DNA of 64,000 nucleotides from Colocasia esculenta. Taxonomy: Eukaryota > Streptophyta > Magnoliopsida > Alismatales > Araceae. Under the pieces are notes generated by a model. The model was not told the DNA's origin. It searched no databases and was given only the letters and a program-made list of their open reading frames with translations. The stretch spans positions 40,568,109 to 40,632,108 of the forward strand of contig CM024755.1 of NCBI GenBank assembly GCA_014218235.1, in the 5' to 3' direction. Position numbers and translations under genes: made by a program. Within the stretch, counting starts at the first letter, position 1. Each line of letters begins with the position of its first letter. Positions 10,409-21,700 of the stretch are shown one piece after another.

Positions 10409-12903
10409 GTCTCCCATAGGCGTCCAGCGATCGTGCCGTCAAAACTCTTGAACGGCCAGAGGTTGCCGCCAAGTTCTTCAGGACAGAACAGTGAACTGTT
10501 CTTCCTGATAGATGATTATTTTTGATATGCTTTCGCCATGAGGATATAGTGTAAATCCTATATGCTATGTAAAATAGATAATGTGGTGTGTGTGTGGAAA
10601 TTTCTGTATTTTTTCTGTGGATGACATGAATTTTTTTTAGATTATTGAAATACATGTTGTAAAAAGATGGATATGCATGTTCGTCTATTGTCTACCTAAT
10701 TCCTGCGGAATTAAATGCCATAAATTTTTCTATACCATGTGTATATGTATCAGTCCATGCCCTGAAAATTTGAGAAATTTTCCATGACTGTGGAATTTAC
10801 TGAAAATTCTGTTTTGGAAATAGGAGACATGCATAGGAATTGTAAAATCTACAGTAAATTGTGTATTGTGCAATAAATCTGAGGAAAATTTCTGTGATGA
10901 CAAATATGTTAGGATCAGGACTGTGAACTATTAAACCCGATGTTCATGTTATGTTCCATGTTAAATCAAATTATGAACGACATGAGATTGCATCTTCTAA
11001 TTTCTGTAAATGTAATATGGTTCAGAAAAATATGAAAATTTGCATGTGTGATTATAAACCTGAAATATGTCTGTGGTTAAAATCTCAGGTTGTTTTGATA
11101 ACAGTAAGTATCGTTATGGATTTTTAATGAGAAAAACGACTATGTGAGCATGTTAATTGTGATTTGATGTGATTCAGTGAATTTCGGTATGATTAAATCT
11201 ATATTATGATTATTTGGAAGTTGCAACAGTGATGTTAAAAATCAGTGAATGATGATTTATATGTGTGTGAATTATGTATGAGTGTGTGTGCATGAGACAT
11301 GGGAAAACAAGTTGTATAAGTGTGTAAAACGGTTAATGTGATAAAGATAACCAAATATGCCCATAAGACACTGCCACCTTAGAGGCTTGGAGCTGTACTG
11401 TAGTAATGCCCCTACGGGAAAGCTCAATGCGTTATGTGATACCCTAGGAAAAGGGTCTTGATAAAGTGTACACCCTGGCAAAGGGTCTTGTAAAATCCTG
11501 GAGGTGGACAAGTTCCACTGGTAATGGTGGGAAGGGCTTTCCCCGGTTTCTGCAGGAACCAAGACTTATCACTGTGCCGGTGATTAAGTAAGTGAAAGTG
11601 AATGTGTGTGTATGTGATCGTCTAATGGTGGTTTGGGCTGTGTCTTGGCATTAAGTGAAAATAAGTACAAGTGTGACGTGAAAAGTGATATGTGTTCATA
11701 GCACAAGGAATGTGCAAAATATGTAAATGTGGCACATGTGATGTGCAAAAGTGAAATGATAAGAAGTGTGTGAATGTGAAAGAGGAAACAATGGGAAATG
11801 TGTGTAAGTGTTGTGTGATAAAACCAAAATTGAGTGTATGTGAAAGCCAAGGTTCATCATATGGTTGTGTGAAATGAGAAAATAGTATAAGCGTAAATGG
11901 CAATAGTGTTAATTGATAAATTGTTCATTGATGTGTACAAATGTGTGTGTGTATGTGCTTATGTGTAACTTGTTAAATTTCTAAGAGTGATGTTACCACT
12001 AGTACCAAAATGTAAGTATATGCTTTCATATTCATGGAATTTGAATGGTTGGATGCACATGTGTTTAGTATCATGTTGTATAGTTAAAAGTGATCCCTAT
12101 GTAAGGGTAAAATGAATGTCATAAAATTCGTAGAAAATCAGCAAGCTAAATGTAAGTAAATTGTTATGGTTGCATGCAAAGTGAGTTAGAAATCATGCTA
12201 GCAATGAAACCTATCTTGTATATGTTTTTCCACGACTTAGTTATGAAGTTTTACAATGATGTGAGTAAAGTGTGAAGGTATGTGAATGTGTATTTGTACC
12301 TATGATAATGACGCCATGTTATTAGAAATCTTGTTTAGATTATAGTTTTACATGTGTTAGAATAGTTGTTTAATACAATTTCATGTGAAATTACTTGCTA
12401 TGACATAATCATGTATGATTTAATTGCTGAAATTCTATTGAGTTAAATTGTTGGAAAACATGTATGTATTGAATCTTAAGTTACTTGCTGAGTCTATTGT
12501 GTAGACTCACTCTTGCTAAACATTTCAGGAAATTTGTAGCGGAGAAGCTATCAGGGCTTGAAGTAGAGTTGGACTAAGTGATTGAAGACTTGTAATTTAT
12601 CTTTCATAGTATGTAAAGCTACAATTGAAATTTGAGTTTTGTTCAAATGTACTTGGAATCGGCTATGTATTTGGAACAATTTTTATTTATGTTATCTCTT
12701 GTTGAACTATACAGACTGTGGTATGTAGATTTAAAAGTTGATGGAATGAGATTTATTTAAATTCCGTTGCATTTATTTATTTCTATTTGTGTATATCTCA
12801 GCTCATTTGTTACTTGTTGGGGTATTCTCCCCTGTAGCGGCTTGCTCTCATCCAACGTGGGTTGGTATAACCGTACCGGGTGGAAGTGGGTCGTTGCAGA
12901 GAT

Positions 12904-12915
12904 GGTATCAGAGCG
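12904..12915 (+). promoter_or_regulatory. Primer binding site of G
   Basis: TGGTATCAGAGC, an exact fit to the initiator tRNA-Met complement, five bases after the 5' LTR end. Confidence 0.9.
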
Positions 12916-13094
12916 CATTGGGTTGAGCTTATACATAAATAGCCATCAACTAAATCACATCTCTAAGTCTTTGTAGTGGATATCCAGATCCAAGGAATAG
13001 TTAAGATAGTACTAGAAAAGTAGTAAGATAATTACACGATAACATGTTAGGTATGAGGATAAATGGAGTCTAATTTAATGTTTATTTTGTAGCA

Positions 13095-14069
13095 ATGGCT
13101 GGAAGGACTCGACGTTCGAGCCTGCCCATTCAAGATGAGGAATTAAGTAGGACTGACGGGGAGCAACATGAAGTACCAGCACCTCAAGGATCACCCCCGC
13201 CACCGTTGGCTGATTATGGTACAGTCATGCGAGGGATTGTACAAGCAATACAAACTCAAGCGCAAACACAAGCGGCTTTTCAAACTCAGTTTCAGGCTCA
13301 GGTTCCAGCACCAGCTCAACAGGACCGTGGTTTAGGAGGTGTGACAATCATGGAGAGGTTCAAGAGAATGGCTCCACCCTCTTTTAAGGGGGAGAGTGAG
13401 CCGTTAGTTGCAGAAAATTGGCTCAGGGAAATCGAAAAGATATTCCGAGCTATCAAGTGTACAGAGGATGACAAGATCAGTCTGGCGTCATATATGCTTC
13501 AGGAGCGAGTGGATGTGTGGTGGTCTTCCGTTCTTCGCACACAGTTTGAGGGAATGGAGCTAGAGATTTCTTGGGAAGACTTCGTAAAGATGTTTCAGGC
13601 CAAGTATGTTTCTGAACATATACGAGACAAAATGGAGCAGGAATTCTTAGCATTGACTCAGGGATCGATGACAGTTTTGGAGTATGAGGCTAGATTTACG
13701 GAGTTGTCTAGATATGCACCCCACATAGTTGTCGATGAGAGGCGCAAGGCAAGGAAGTTTGTAATGGGGCTTAGACCGTCAATGAGAGCCAGACTGGCGG
13801 CGTTTGATCTTGGAACTATGGATGTAGCTCTTAGCGCGGCATGCAAACAAGAGAGTGAAATGGAATTGTACTTGGCAGAGAAGAAAGCAAGATTAGAAAT
13901 GTTACCAGAACCATTTCAACGGCAAAGGAGGAAGATGAAGAAGCTCATGAAAAGACAACAACCATCTATGGTACCAATAGAATCAACCTTTCAGTCAGTA
14001 GCTGCGGCCGGCAACGAAAAGCCTGTATGTGTGCATTGTGGCAAGCGCCACGACGGAGATGTATGTTAG
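13095..14069 (+). CDS. gag: Gag of element G (324 aa, stops before zinc knuckle)
   Basis: Gypsy-type Gag. Residues about 85-230 are the retrotransposon gag domain (PF03732 type): FKGESEPLVAENWLREIEKIF, WWSSV, SWEDFVKMFQAKY, MTVLEYEARF. The N-terminus is rich in Gln/Ala/Pro. The frame ends with TAG after KRHDGDVC. The same frame continues beyond that stop with a CCHC knuckle (CLKCGSKSHRIKDC) to another stop at about 14168, so the ancestral Gag was about 355 residues and the TAG probably replaced a Trp codon. The ATG at 13095 is about 200 bases after the primer site. The product may still assemble but would lack its RNA-binding knuckle. No pol follows. Confidence 0.88.
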   Translation: MAGRTRRSSLPIQDEELSRTDGEQHEVPAPQGSPPPPLADYGTVMRGIVQAIQTQAQTQAAFQTQFQAQVPAPAQQDRGLGGVTIMERFKRMAPPSFKGESEPLVAENWLREIEKIFRAIKCTEDDKISLASYMLQERVDVWWSSVLRTQFEGMELEISWEDFVKMFQAKYVSEHIRDKMEQEFLALTQGSMTVLEYEARFTELSRYAPHIVVDERRKARKFVMGLRPSMRARLAAFDLGTMDVALSAACKQESEMELYLAEKKARLEMLPEPFQRQRRKMKKLMKRQQPSMVPIESTFQSVAAAGNEKPVCVHCGKRHDGDVC

Positions 14070-14274
14070 ACGAGGTTAGGAAGATGTCTCAAGTGTGGTA
14101 GCAAGAGCCATCGGATTAAAGACTGTCCGAATCAGAAGAAGAGTTTCGTTCCCCGAGATGGCCATCAGTAGGAATTTAGGCACCGGTCTTAGTGAACTAG
14201 AAGCGGCAACGAGATGTCATCAAGGGTACGTGATCCGATCTTCGAGGACGAAGATCTCTTTAAGGGGGAGAGGG
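14070..14274 (+). other. Leftover pol C-terminus and purine tract of G
   Basis: After the Gag frame, codons reading IFEDEDLFKGERV then stop resemble the extreme C-terminus of Del/Tekay Pol, which normally sits just before the 3' LTR. This shows that the internal deletion joined the Gag end to the last codons of Pol. The purine run AAGGGGGAGAGGG at 14262-14274 directly precedes the 3' LTR and is the expected plus-strand primer. Confidence 0.7.
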
Positions 14275-14935
14275 TGTAAGGCCCCGAATTTTCTTTTTCC
14301 CACTTCTGTTTTATGTATATGATGTTTACTTATTTTTGCATAAATGGCATGCATGAAGATGATGCGTATTATAGATATAAATCTAGCATGTGTATATGCG
14401 AGGATGTATGTTAATATATGTGAATATAAGTAATTGGCCAATTTTGTGTATAAGGTATCTATTCAAATATTATGCAAGTACCATCTAAATACTGAAGTGT
14501 ACCTTATATTACCCTTTTCATGGATATTGTATACCTAATTTTACATATGTAACACCTTGGTATACTTAGGTATGCATGGGTATATTTAGTTGTAAATGTT
14601 GTTCAGTGCATGGTGTGGTTAATGTGTACATTGTACTTCGTACATTGCATGTACGCATGGAGTGCAAGCAAGAACTACTTTATTGAATAGATTATTCCTA
14701 GCTAACTTAATTCATATTGCCTCCTAATGATTGTGAAGCCTCGCAATTCTTGTCATTTTATTTTGCCACGTGATTGAGTCATGCTTATGTAAAACCTCAT
14801 GTACGCATAGGTAGATATCTACGTACATCTTATCTTAGTGTACTTATATATGCATGTGTATGCCCAGGTATAAATGTTATGGATGGCACGGTGTAGTAAT
14901 ATACATATTATACCTTATACATTGTATGCGTATGA

Positions 14936-14975
<40 letters not shown>

Positions 14976-17900
14976 GTACACTCAACATGATTCAACACAC
15001 CAAGAACTGTGTTTACACTAAGATATACATGGTATGTACGTGTTATTATCTTGATGTACCTATGTATGTATGTGTAGGATTAGTGGTAAATATTGGATGG
15101 CTACATGGTGTAGTGTTGTATACACTATACTACATAGGTTTCATGTGTATATATGTGTGGATTAAGCTTGGTTCTGCATGATTTTAAGTTCTGGCAGAAG
15201 AGTGTCTTGGCGTCAACATGGATGGACGCCCATGATATGTGAGCGTCCATATCGACTGACGCCAACCCTAATGTAGCCGTCCATGGATGTGGACGCCAAT
15301 ATCCCTAATTTTCTGTGCGCAACAGAGCGCAGAGAACACCCATTGGGCCAGGCTTCTGATTGGGGAGATGTCTTCCCATCGGCCCTTTCATGTCCCTTCA
15401 GCCCTGCACGAGCCCCTCTTGTTCCCTAGTTTATGAAACACACCCCTTTGGCAACCTAGAGAGCTCTCTTGGCTCTTTACTAGAAAGGAAACCCTAACAG
15501 AAAAAGAGAGGAAGGACTGACCTTGGAGGGCTTGGATCCGGCGACTGGAGGCGTTTCCTGGTGATCTTCTACGACAAGGAAAAAGACCATACGTAGGAGA
15601 AGGCTTCCCCGGCGCTGGACTGCGGCCTACAACCCCCTAGAACCCGGAGCCAAGGAGTTTTGGAGGAGCTTCTTGGCACTTCCCAAGGAGAGCTTCTCCG
15701 GCCATTAGATCCGTTTGGAGATTTATTCAGAGGCAAGTAACCCATAGATCTCAATCCCATACATGTTCCCTAGGTCCCAGTAATTTTTATGGATTTTAAA
15801 TCGTGTCCTGGACCCTCCTTTTCACTGAGTATTTGGGGTTCGGTCTGTGCTGTTGCATAGACAGGAACTTGGCGTCAATGCCATTGATGCCAAGGTCTCC
15901 CAAAGGCGTCCAGCGATCGTGCCGTCAAAACTCTTGAACGGCCAGAGGTTGCCGCCAAGTTCTTCAGGACAGAACAGTGAACTGTTCTTCCTAATAGATG
16001 ATTATTTTCGATATGCTTTCGCCATGAGGATATAGTGTAAATCCTATATGCTATGTAAAATAGATAATGTGGTGTGTGTGTGGAAATTTCTGTATTTTTT
16101 CTGTGGATGGCATGAATTTTTTTAGATTATTGAAATACATGTTGTAAAAAGATGGATATGCATGTTCGTCTATTGTCTACCTAATTCCTGCGGAATTAAA
16201 TGCCATAAATTTTTCTATACCATGTGTATATGTATCAGTCCATGCCCTGAAAATTTGAGAATTTTTCCATGACTGTGGAATTTACTGAAAATTCTGTTTT
16301 GGAAATAGGAGACATGCATAGGAATTGTAAAATCTACAGTAAATTGTGTATTGTGCAATAAATCCGAGGAAAATTTTTGTGATGACAAATATGTTAGGAT
16401 CAGGACTTTGAACTGTTAAACCCGATGTTCATGTTATGTTCCATGTTAAATCAAATTATGAACGGCATGAGATTGCATGTTCTAATTTCTGTAAATGTAA
16501 TATGGTTCAGAAAAATATGAAAATTTGCGTGTGTGATTATAAACCTGAAATGTGTCTGTGGTTAAAATCTCAGGTTGTTTTGATAACAGTAAGTATCGTT
16601 ATGGATTTTTAATGAGAAAAACGACTATGTGAGCATGTTAATTGTGATTTGATGTGATTCAGTGAATTTCAGTATGATTAAATCTATATTATGATTATTT
16701 GGAAGTTGCAACAGTGATGTTAAAAATCAGTGAATGATGATTTATACGTGTGTGAATTATGTATGAGTGTGTGTGCATGAGACATGGGAAACCAAGTGGT
16801 ATAAGTGTGTAAAACGGTTAATGTGATAAAGATAACCAAATATGCCCATAAGACACTGCCACCTTAGAGGCTTGGAGCTGTACTGTAGTAATGCCCCTAC
16901 GGGAAAGCTCAATGCATTATGTGATACCCTAGGAAAAGAGTCTTGATAAAGTGTACACCCTGGCAAAGGGTCTTGTAAAATCCTGGAGGTGGACAAGTTC
17001 CACTGGTAATGGTGGGAAGGGCTTTCCCCGGTTTCTGCAGGAACCAAGACTTATCACTGTGCCGGTGATTAAGTAAGTGAAAGTGAATGTGTGTGTATGT
17101 GACCGTCTAATGGTGGTTTGGGCTGTGTCTTGGCATTAAGTGAAAATAAGTACAAGTGTGACGTGAAAAGTGATATGTGTTCATAGCACAAGGAATGTGC
17201 AAAATATATGTAAATGTGGCACATGTGATGTGCAAAAGTGAAATGATAAGAAGTGTGTGAATGTGAAAGAGGAAACAATGGGAAATGTGTGTAAGTGTTG
17301 TGTGATAAAACCAAAATTGAGTGTATGTGAAAGCCAAGGTTCATCATATGGTTGTGTGAAATGAGAAAATAGTATAGATGTAAATGACAATAGTGTTAAT
17401 TGATAAATTGTTCATTGATATGTACAAATGTGTGTGTGTATGTGCTTATGTGTAACTTGTTAAATTGCTAAGAGTGATGTTACCACTAGTACCAAAATGT
17501 AAGTATATGCTTTCATATTCATGGAATTTGAATGGTTGGATGCACATGTGTTTAGTATCATGTTGTATAGTTAAAAGTGATCCCTATGTAAGGGTAAAAT
17601 GAATGTCATAAAATTCGTAGAAAATCAGCAAGCTAAATGTAAGTAAATTGTTATGGTTGCATGCAAAGTGAGTTAGAAATCATGCTAGCAATGAAACCTA
17701 TCTTGTATATGTTTTTCCACGACTTAGTTATGAAGTTTTACAATGATGTGAGTAAAGTGTGAAGGTATGTGAATGTGTATTTGTACCTATGATAATGACG
17801 CCATGTTATTAGAAATCTTGTTTAGATTATAGTTTTACATGTGTTAGAATAGTTGTTTAATACAATTTCATGTGAAATTACTTGCTATGGCATAATCATG

Positions 17901-18385
17901 TATGATTTAATTGCTGAAATTCTATTGAGTTAAATTGTTGGAAAACATGTATGTATTGAATCTTAAGTTACTTGCTGAGTCTATTGTGTAGACTCACTCT
18001 TGCTAAACATTTCAGGAAATTTGTAGCGGAGAAGCTAGCAAGGCTTGAAGTAGAGTTGGACTAAGTGATTGAAGACTTGTAATTTATCTTTCATAGTATG
18101 TAAAGCTACAAGTGAAATTTGAGTTTTGTTCAAATGTACTTGGAATCGGCTATGTATTTGGAACAATTTTTATTTATGTTATCTCTTGTTGAACTATACA
18201 GACTGTGGTATGTGGATTTAAAAGTTGATGGGATGAGATTTATTTAAATTCCGTTGCATTTATTTATTTCTATTTGTGTATATCTCAGCTCATTTGTTAC
18301 TTGTTGGGGTATTCTCCCCTGTAGCGGCTTGCTCTCATCCGACGTGGGTTGGTATAACCGTACCGGGTGGAAGTGGGTCGTTGCA
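14275..18385 (+). repeat. 3' LTR of G (4111 bp)
   Basis: Matches the 5' LTR nearly throughout, with the same TGTAAGG start and GTTGCA end. It differs at about 14925-15035, where the AT run and an adjoining non-repetitive stretch appear in the opposite orientation to the 5' LTR copy (about 9437-9560). Other visible differences are scattered single bases and short indels. Confidence 0.92.
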
Positions 18386-18390
18386 CGTTA

Positions 18391-18930
18391 TAAGGATCAA
18401 ATCGTTATGACGGAATAGGCAAGTCGTTGTTTCACTTAAGAAATCGATGTGAGAGCGAATCGTTGTTCTCACTTAAGAAATCGTTGTGAGAGCAAATCGT
18501 TGTTCTCACTTAAGAAATCGATGTGAGAGCAAATCATTGTTCTCACTTAAGAAATCGATGAGAGAGCAAATCGTTGTTCTCACTTATCAAATCAATGCGA
18601 AGACCAACTCGTTGTGAGAGCAAATCGTTGTTCTCACTTAAGAAATCTATGTGAGAGCAAATCATTGTTCTCACTTAAGAAATCGACGTGAGTGCAAATC
18701 GTTATGAACCAAGTCGTTATGCTTTCTTAGCGAATCGTTGTGAGATCGATGCGATCACTTAGCGAATCATTATGCTTTCTCGAAATCGACCAGACACTTA
18801 TGAAATCGTTATGATTTCCAAAACGATAGAACATATAGCAAATCCTTATGTGTATGAAATCGTTATGATAGTAAGGAAATCGTTATGAATCTATTGAAAT
18901 CGTTATGATACAAGAGGAAGTCGTTACAAC
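18391..18930 (-). repeat. TCGTTG/TCGATG repeats in LTR C, right half
   Basis: Continuation of the U3 repeats of solo LTR C. Units of about 37 bp contain AAATCGTTGTTCTCACTTAAG and AAATCGATGTGAGAGC, forming TCTCAC...GTGAGA inverted arms around the TCGATG core. Confidence 0.8.
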
Positions 18931-19148
18931 ATACAGAAAATCAATGTGTACTTAGAGAAATTTCATGCTTTGAACTTACATTGCTACAGAGTAAATGATA
19001 CTTACCCATTTAGCTTGATATTTCTTGTTTCATTTCTTGTACTCAAATCTCATAGAAAATATGTTAGATTAAACTTTATTATAGTTTTGTTAATCACCAA
19101 AATAAATATGTAATTAATTTAAATTACATGGGGATAAACTGATCATCA

Positions 19149-20735
19149 CTTCTGCTATATCTATAATTGATAAAAGAAATATGTCCCTAAACTATAAAGC
19201 TAAGAATTATTTATGTTGTGTAATATCTAAAAATAAATTTAATAGACTATCTACATGTAAAACTATAAAAGAACTATGGGATAAACTACAAGTAACATAT
19301 GAAAGAACTGATAAAGTAAAGCAAACTAGAATAGATATTCTTGTTTCCCAATATGAGCAGTTCAAAATACTACCTAATGAAAATATCACCCAAATGTATA
19401 ATAGATTCTCAAATATAATAGTTGGTTTAAGTTCATTAGGAAAAGCTCTTTCTAATGAAGAAACTGTCAGAAAATTACTCAGATCATTAACTTATTCATG
19501 GACTCCTAAAGTAACTGCTATTGAAGAAGCTCATGATCTTACTGAACTCTCTATAGATAAACTAATTGGTTCTCTAATGGCTTATGAAATTAATATGGAA
19601 AGATTTTCTGAAAGTTCATCGAAAAAGAAAATACCAAATGCTTTGAAGGTTGCAGATTCTTCTTTCTCTGAAGATTCAAAAGAAAGATCTGAAGACAGTG
19701 ATGATGAAGCCATGCTATCAAAGAAACTTCGGAGAATTCTTGCCAAGAAGAAGAAGTTCAGCTCAAAAAGATATTTAAAAAGGATAAGAAGAAGGAGCCA
19801 ATATGTTACGAATGTAATCAGTCAGGACACTTCAAATCAGAATGTCCTTAACTAAAAAAGAAAGATCCAGTTGAAAAATATGAGAAAAAGAAAGTTTAGA
19901 AGATACAAAAAAAAGCAATGACAACAGCATGGGATAATGAAGAAGCTACAAGTTCAGACTCTTCAAGTTCAGAATTAGAAGAAGAAGACAAGTGAATCTA
20001 GCGCTTATGGTAGGACTAGATCAGGTAAATTCTAAAACTTCCTTTACTTCATGTTCAGAATCTGATTCCGATAATCTAGAAGATGCATTTAATGAATTGT
20101 ATGATAAATATAAAGCATTAGTTATACATATGAAAGTAGTTAATTTAATTTTACTGAATCAAGAAAAATTCAACACCTTTCTAAAAAATGAAGTAGAAAG
20201 AGTAGGACAAAATTTAACTGAAACTAAAAGATCTAATGAACTATTGTGCAAAGATTTAAAGGCTAAAAATAGTAAAATAATGGAACTTGAATCAAATGTA
20301 AATGAATTGAAATATGAAGAAAAATTAAGAGAAGAAAATAACTATTTAAAAGCTACCATAGATAGAATTACAAACTGTAAGACATCATTAGTTGTAAAAC
20401 TAAAAGGTGCTAGAACATGTAAAAAGAAATATGGAGTAGGGTATACATCTCCAAAAAATGTAGAAGAAGTTGTGTATCCTGAAAAATATCCAACCCCTAA
20501 ATTTGTAAAAGAAAAGATAATCAAAAATCCAAAAAGGGTTAATCAAAATGTTTACAGATAGAAACAGAAAATTAATAACACTACAAATTTAAAGAATGCA
20601 TATGATTTACGTTGTAGTCATTATAATCAATTAGGACACACAATTAACACATGCACTACTAGACACCTTCGTTGGATTCCAAAAACTAACCATCAAGGAC
20701 CCAAGAAAATTTGGGTGCCAAAAATCTCAACTTAA
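19149..20735 (+). pseudogene. gag: Copia D gag, main part (frameshifted)
   Basis: Continuation of D's Gag after solo LTR C. The reading AKNYLCCVISKNKFNRLS...TAIEEAHDLTELSIDKLIGSLMAYEINMERF matches A's Gag residues about 70-210. The frame is lost near 19780, where the zinc knuckle CYECNQSGHFKSEC is in another frame, followed by a stop. The coiled-coil part is open at 19992-20561, then a second knuckle-like stretch (CSHYNQLGHTINTC) and the end KIWVPKIST follow in further frames. Overall order and length equal a Sirevirus Gag, but at least three frame breaks make it non-functional. Confidence 0.87.
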
Positions 20736-20864
20736 TCCTGTTCATAGAGATGCCTAAGAGCATCCAAATGATATTTGGACAGTGGGTGCTCAAGGCATAT
20801 GACAGGTGACAGAAAATTATTTACAAGTTTCAGAAATAAAATTGGTCAAGTCACATGTGATAAT
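20736..20864 (+). pseudogene. pol: Copia D protease start
   Basis: Contains YLDSGCSRHMTGDRKLF, the copia aspartic protease active site. The Trp codon before it is TGA. The protein continues without loss at 30183 after the CACTA insertion (CDN to NGRGKVLGCG), which shows that H inserted between intact codons. Confidence 0.87.
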
Positions 20865-21240
20865 CATTAGTAGAAATTTAATTTTAAAAGGCAAAAAAAT
20901 ACGGCCTTTTATACTCTAAAAGTTTTCCTTTTAAGTCCAAATAAGGCAGAAAAAATTCCACCTTCTATTCAACCGCCCTAAAAGACAATAGAAGGCAGAT
21001 TTTATTTTCAAAGGTAGAAATTATAAAAGACAATTTTTGTAATAAATAGAAGGCAATTGTTTGCGCCTTATAAAATTTTCTTAGAAGGCACTTTATATGT
21101 GCCTTTTTATTGTTAAAGGCAGATTTTTTTTCTGCCATCTATTCTTTGCATCAATTTTCTGGCATACTTTAGAAGGCACAATTTTTTGCCTTTCATTCTA
21201 TAGTCCAGTACAAAGCTTCTACTTTGTGTAATCTACATAG
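20865..21240. repeat. Left subterminal repeat region of H
   Basis: About ten copies of (A)AAGGCA(G/A/C) and its complement TGCCTT, some as hairpins such as AAGGCAGA...TCTGCC at about 21115-21145. In En/Spm such motifs are binding sites for the smaller transposase (TNPA). Confidence 0.85.
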
Positions 21241-21700
21241 AAGGTTAGGTAACCTTCCAAAACATACATCATATTACACCTGTATGACAATATATTTTCG
21301 TATTCATTCATAAAAGAACTTATCATTCTAGTGCGACACAAATCTAACTAGATCATACACTTCAAAATTCATACATCGTATAAAATTTATAACATCATGT
21401 CACAAAGTTGACTTACTAATATTGTTTAAACATCACTAACATCACAAGTCCAAGTACAAAAATACATAAAGATCAAATATGATAACTATATAACAATGAC
21501 ATCTTCATCTCCACTCTTCAACAATTTCTTCTTCATCTCCACTCTTCAACAACATCTTATTCATCTCCACTCTTCAACAACTTTTTCTTCATTAACCTGT
21601 ACAAGAGAACAATATAAATATTAGAAAAATATTATAACAACTAAATTATGTACTAAGTATACTACATCTTACATTTGATAGATAATTTTAGAAGAACTTA
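21241..21700. repeat. H 3' non-coding: small palindrome and 29 bp tandem repeat
   Basis: A palindrome AAGGTTA-GG-TAACCTT at 21241-21256. Three copies of CTTCATCTCCACTCTTCAAC with spacers, period about 29 bp, at 21503-21590. The rest is AT-rich without recognisable coding sequence. Confidence 0.7.

Larger units (their letters stand above)
8782..12898 (+). repeat. 5' LTR of G (4117 bp)
   Basis: Begins TGTAAGGCCCCG and ends GTCGTTGCA. It contains an AT dinucleotide run (about 9489-9522), CpG-rich GGCGTC/GACGCC palindromes (9721-9819) and a near-perfect 27 bp palindrome at 10382-10408. The rest is AT-rich with no convincing gene; short open frames in it are not supported. Confidence 0.92.
8782..18385 (+). 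mobile_element. Gypsy G: giant-LTR element encoding only Gag (TR-GAG type)
   Basis: A 9604 bp element with target copies CGTTA at 8777-8781 and 18386-18390. The LTRs are 8782-12898 and 14275-18385 (4117 and 4111 bp), and the internal part is only 1376 bp. It holds a tRNA-Met primer site, one gag ORF, a few leftover codons from the end of pol, and a purine tract. Gag type and LTR style fit the Del/Tekay gypsy branch. Protease, RT, RNase H and integrase are absent, so it would need proteins from a full relative. This matches the known class of terminal-repeat elements with a GAG domain. The LTRs are nearly identical by eye except for one rearranged stretch. Confidence 0.92.
7384..19148 (-). mobile_element. 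Solo LTR C (2.16 kb) split by element G
   Basis: Begins TGTTGCCTAG and ends GATCATCA like LTR A, and has no internal region of its own. The 5 bp target copies CTTCT lie at 7379-7383 and 19149-19153. Its two halves are 7384-8781 and 18391-19148, separated by gypsy G. Removing G gives one LTR of about 2156 bp. A solo LTR forms by recombination between the two LTRs of a full element. The - orientation follows from the primer-side end matching A. Confidence 0.9.

Noticed and set aside
11272..11903. Open frames of 88-96 codons in the LTR of G (also 16757-17390)
   Set aside because: Ser/Thr/His-rich translation of AT/GT-rich LTR sequence without family similarity; no leader or domain.
7384..19148. 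A complete copia element with 7384 and 19148 as its two LTRs
   Set aside because: The two halves are consecutive parts of one LTR, split by G with its own CGTTA target copies; no internal copia region lies between.
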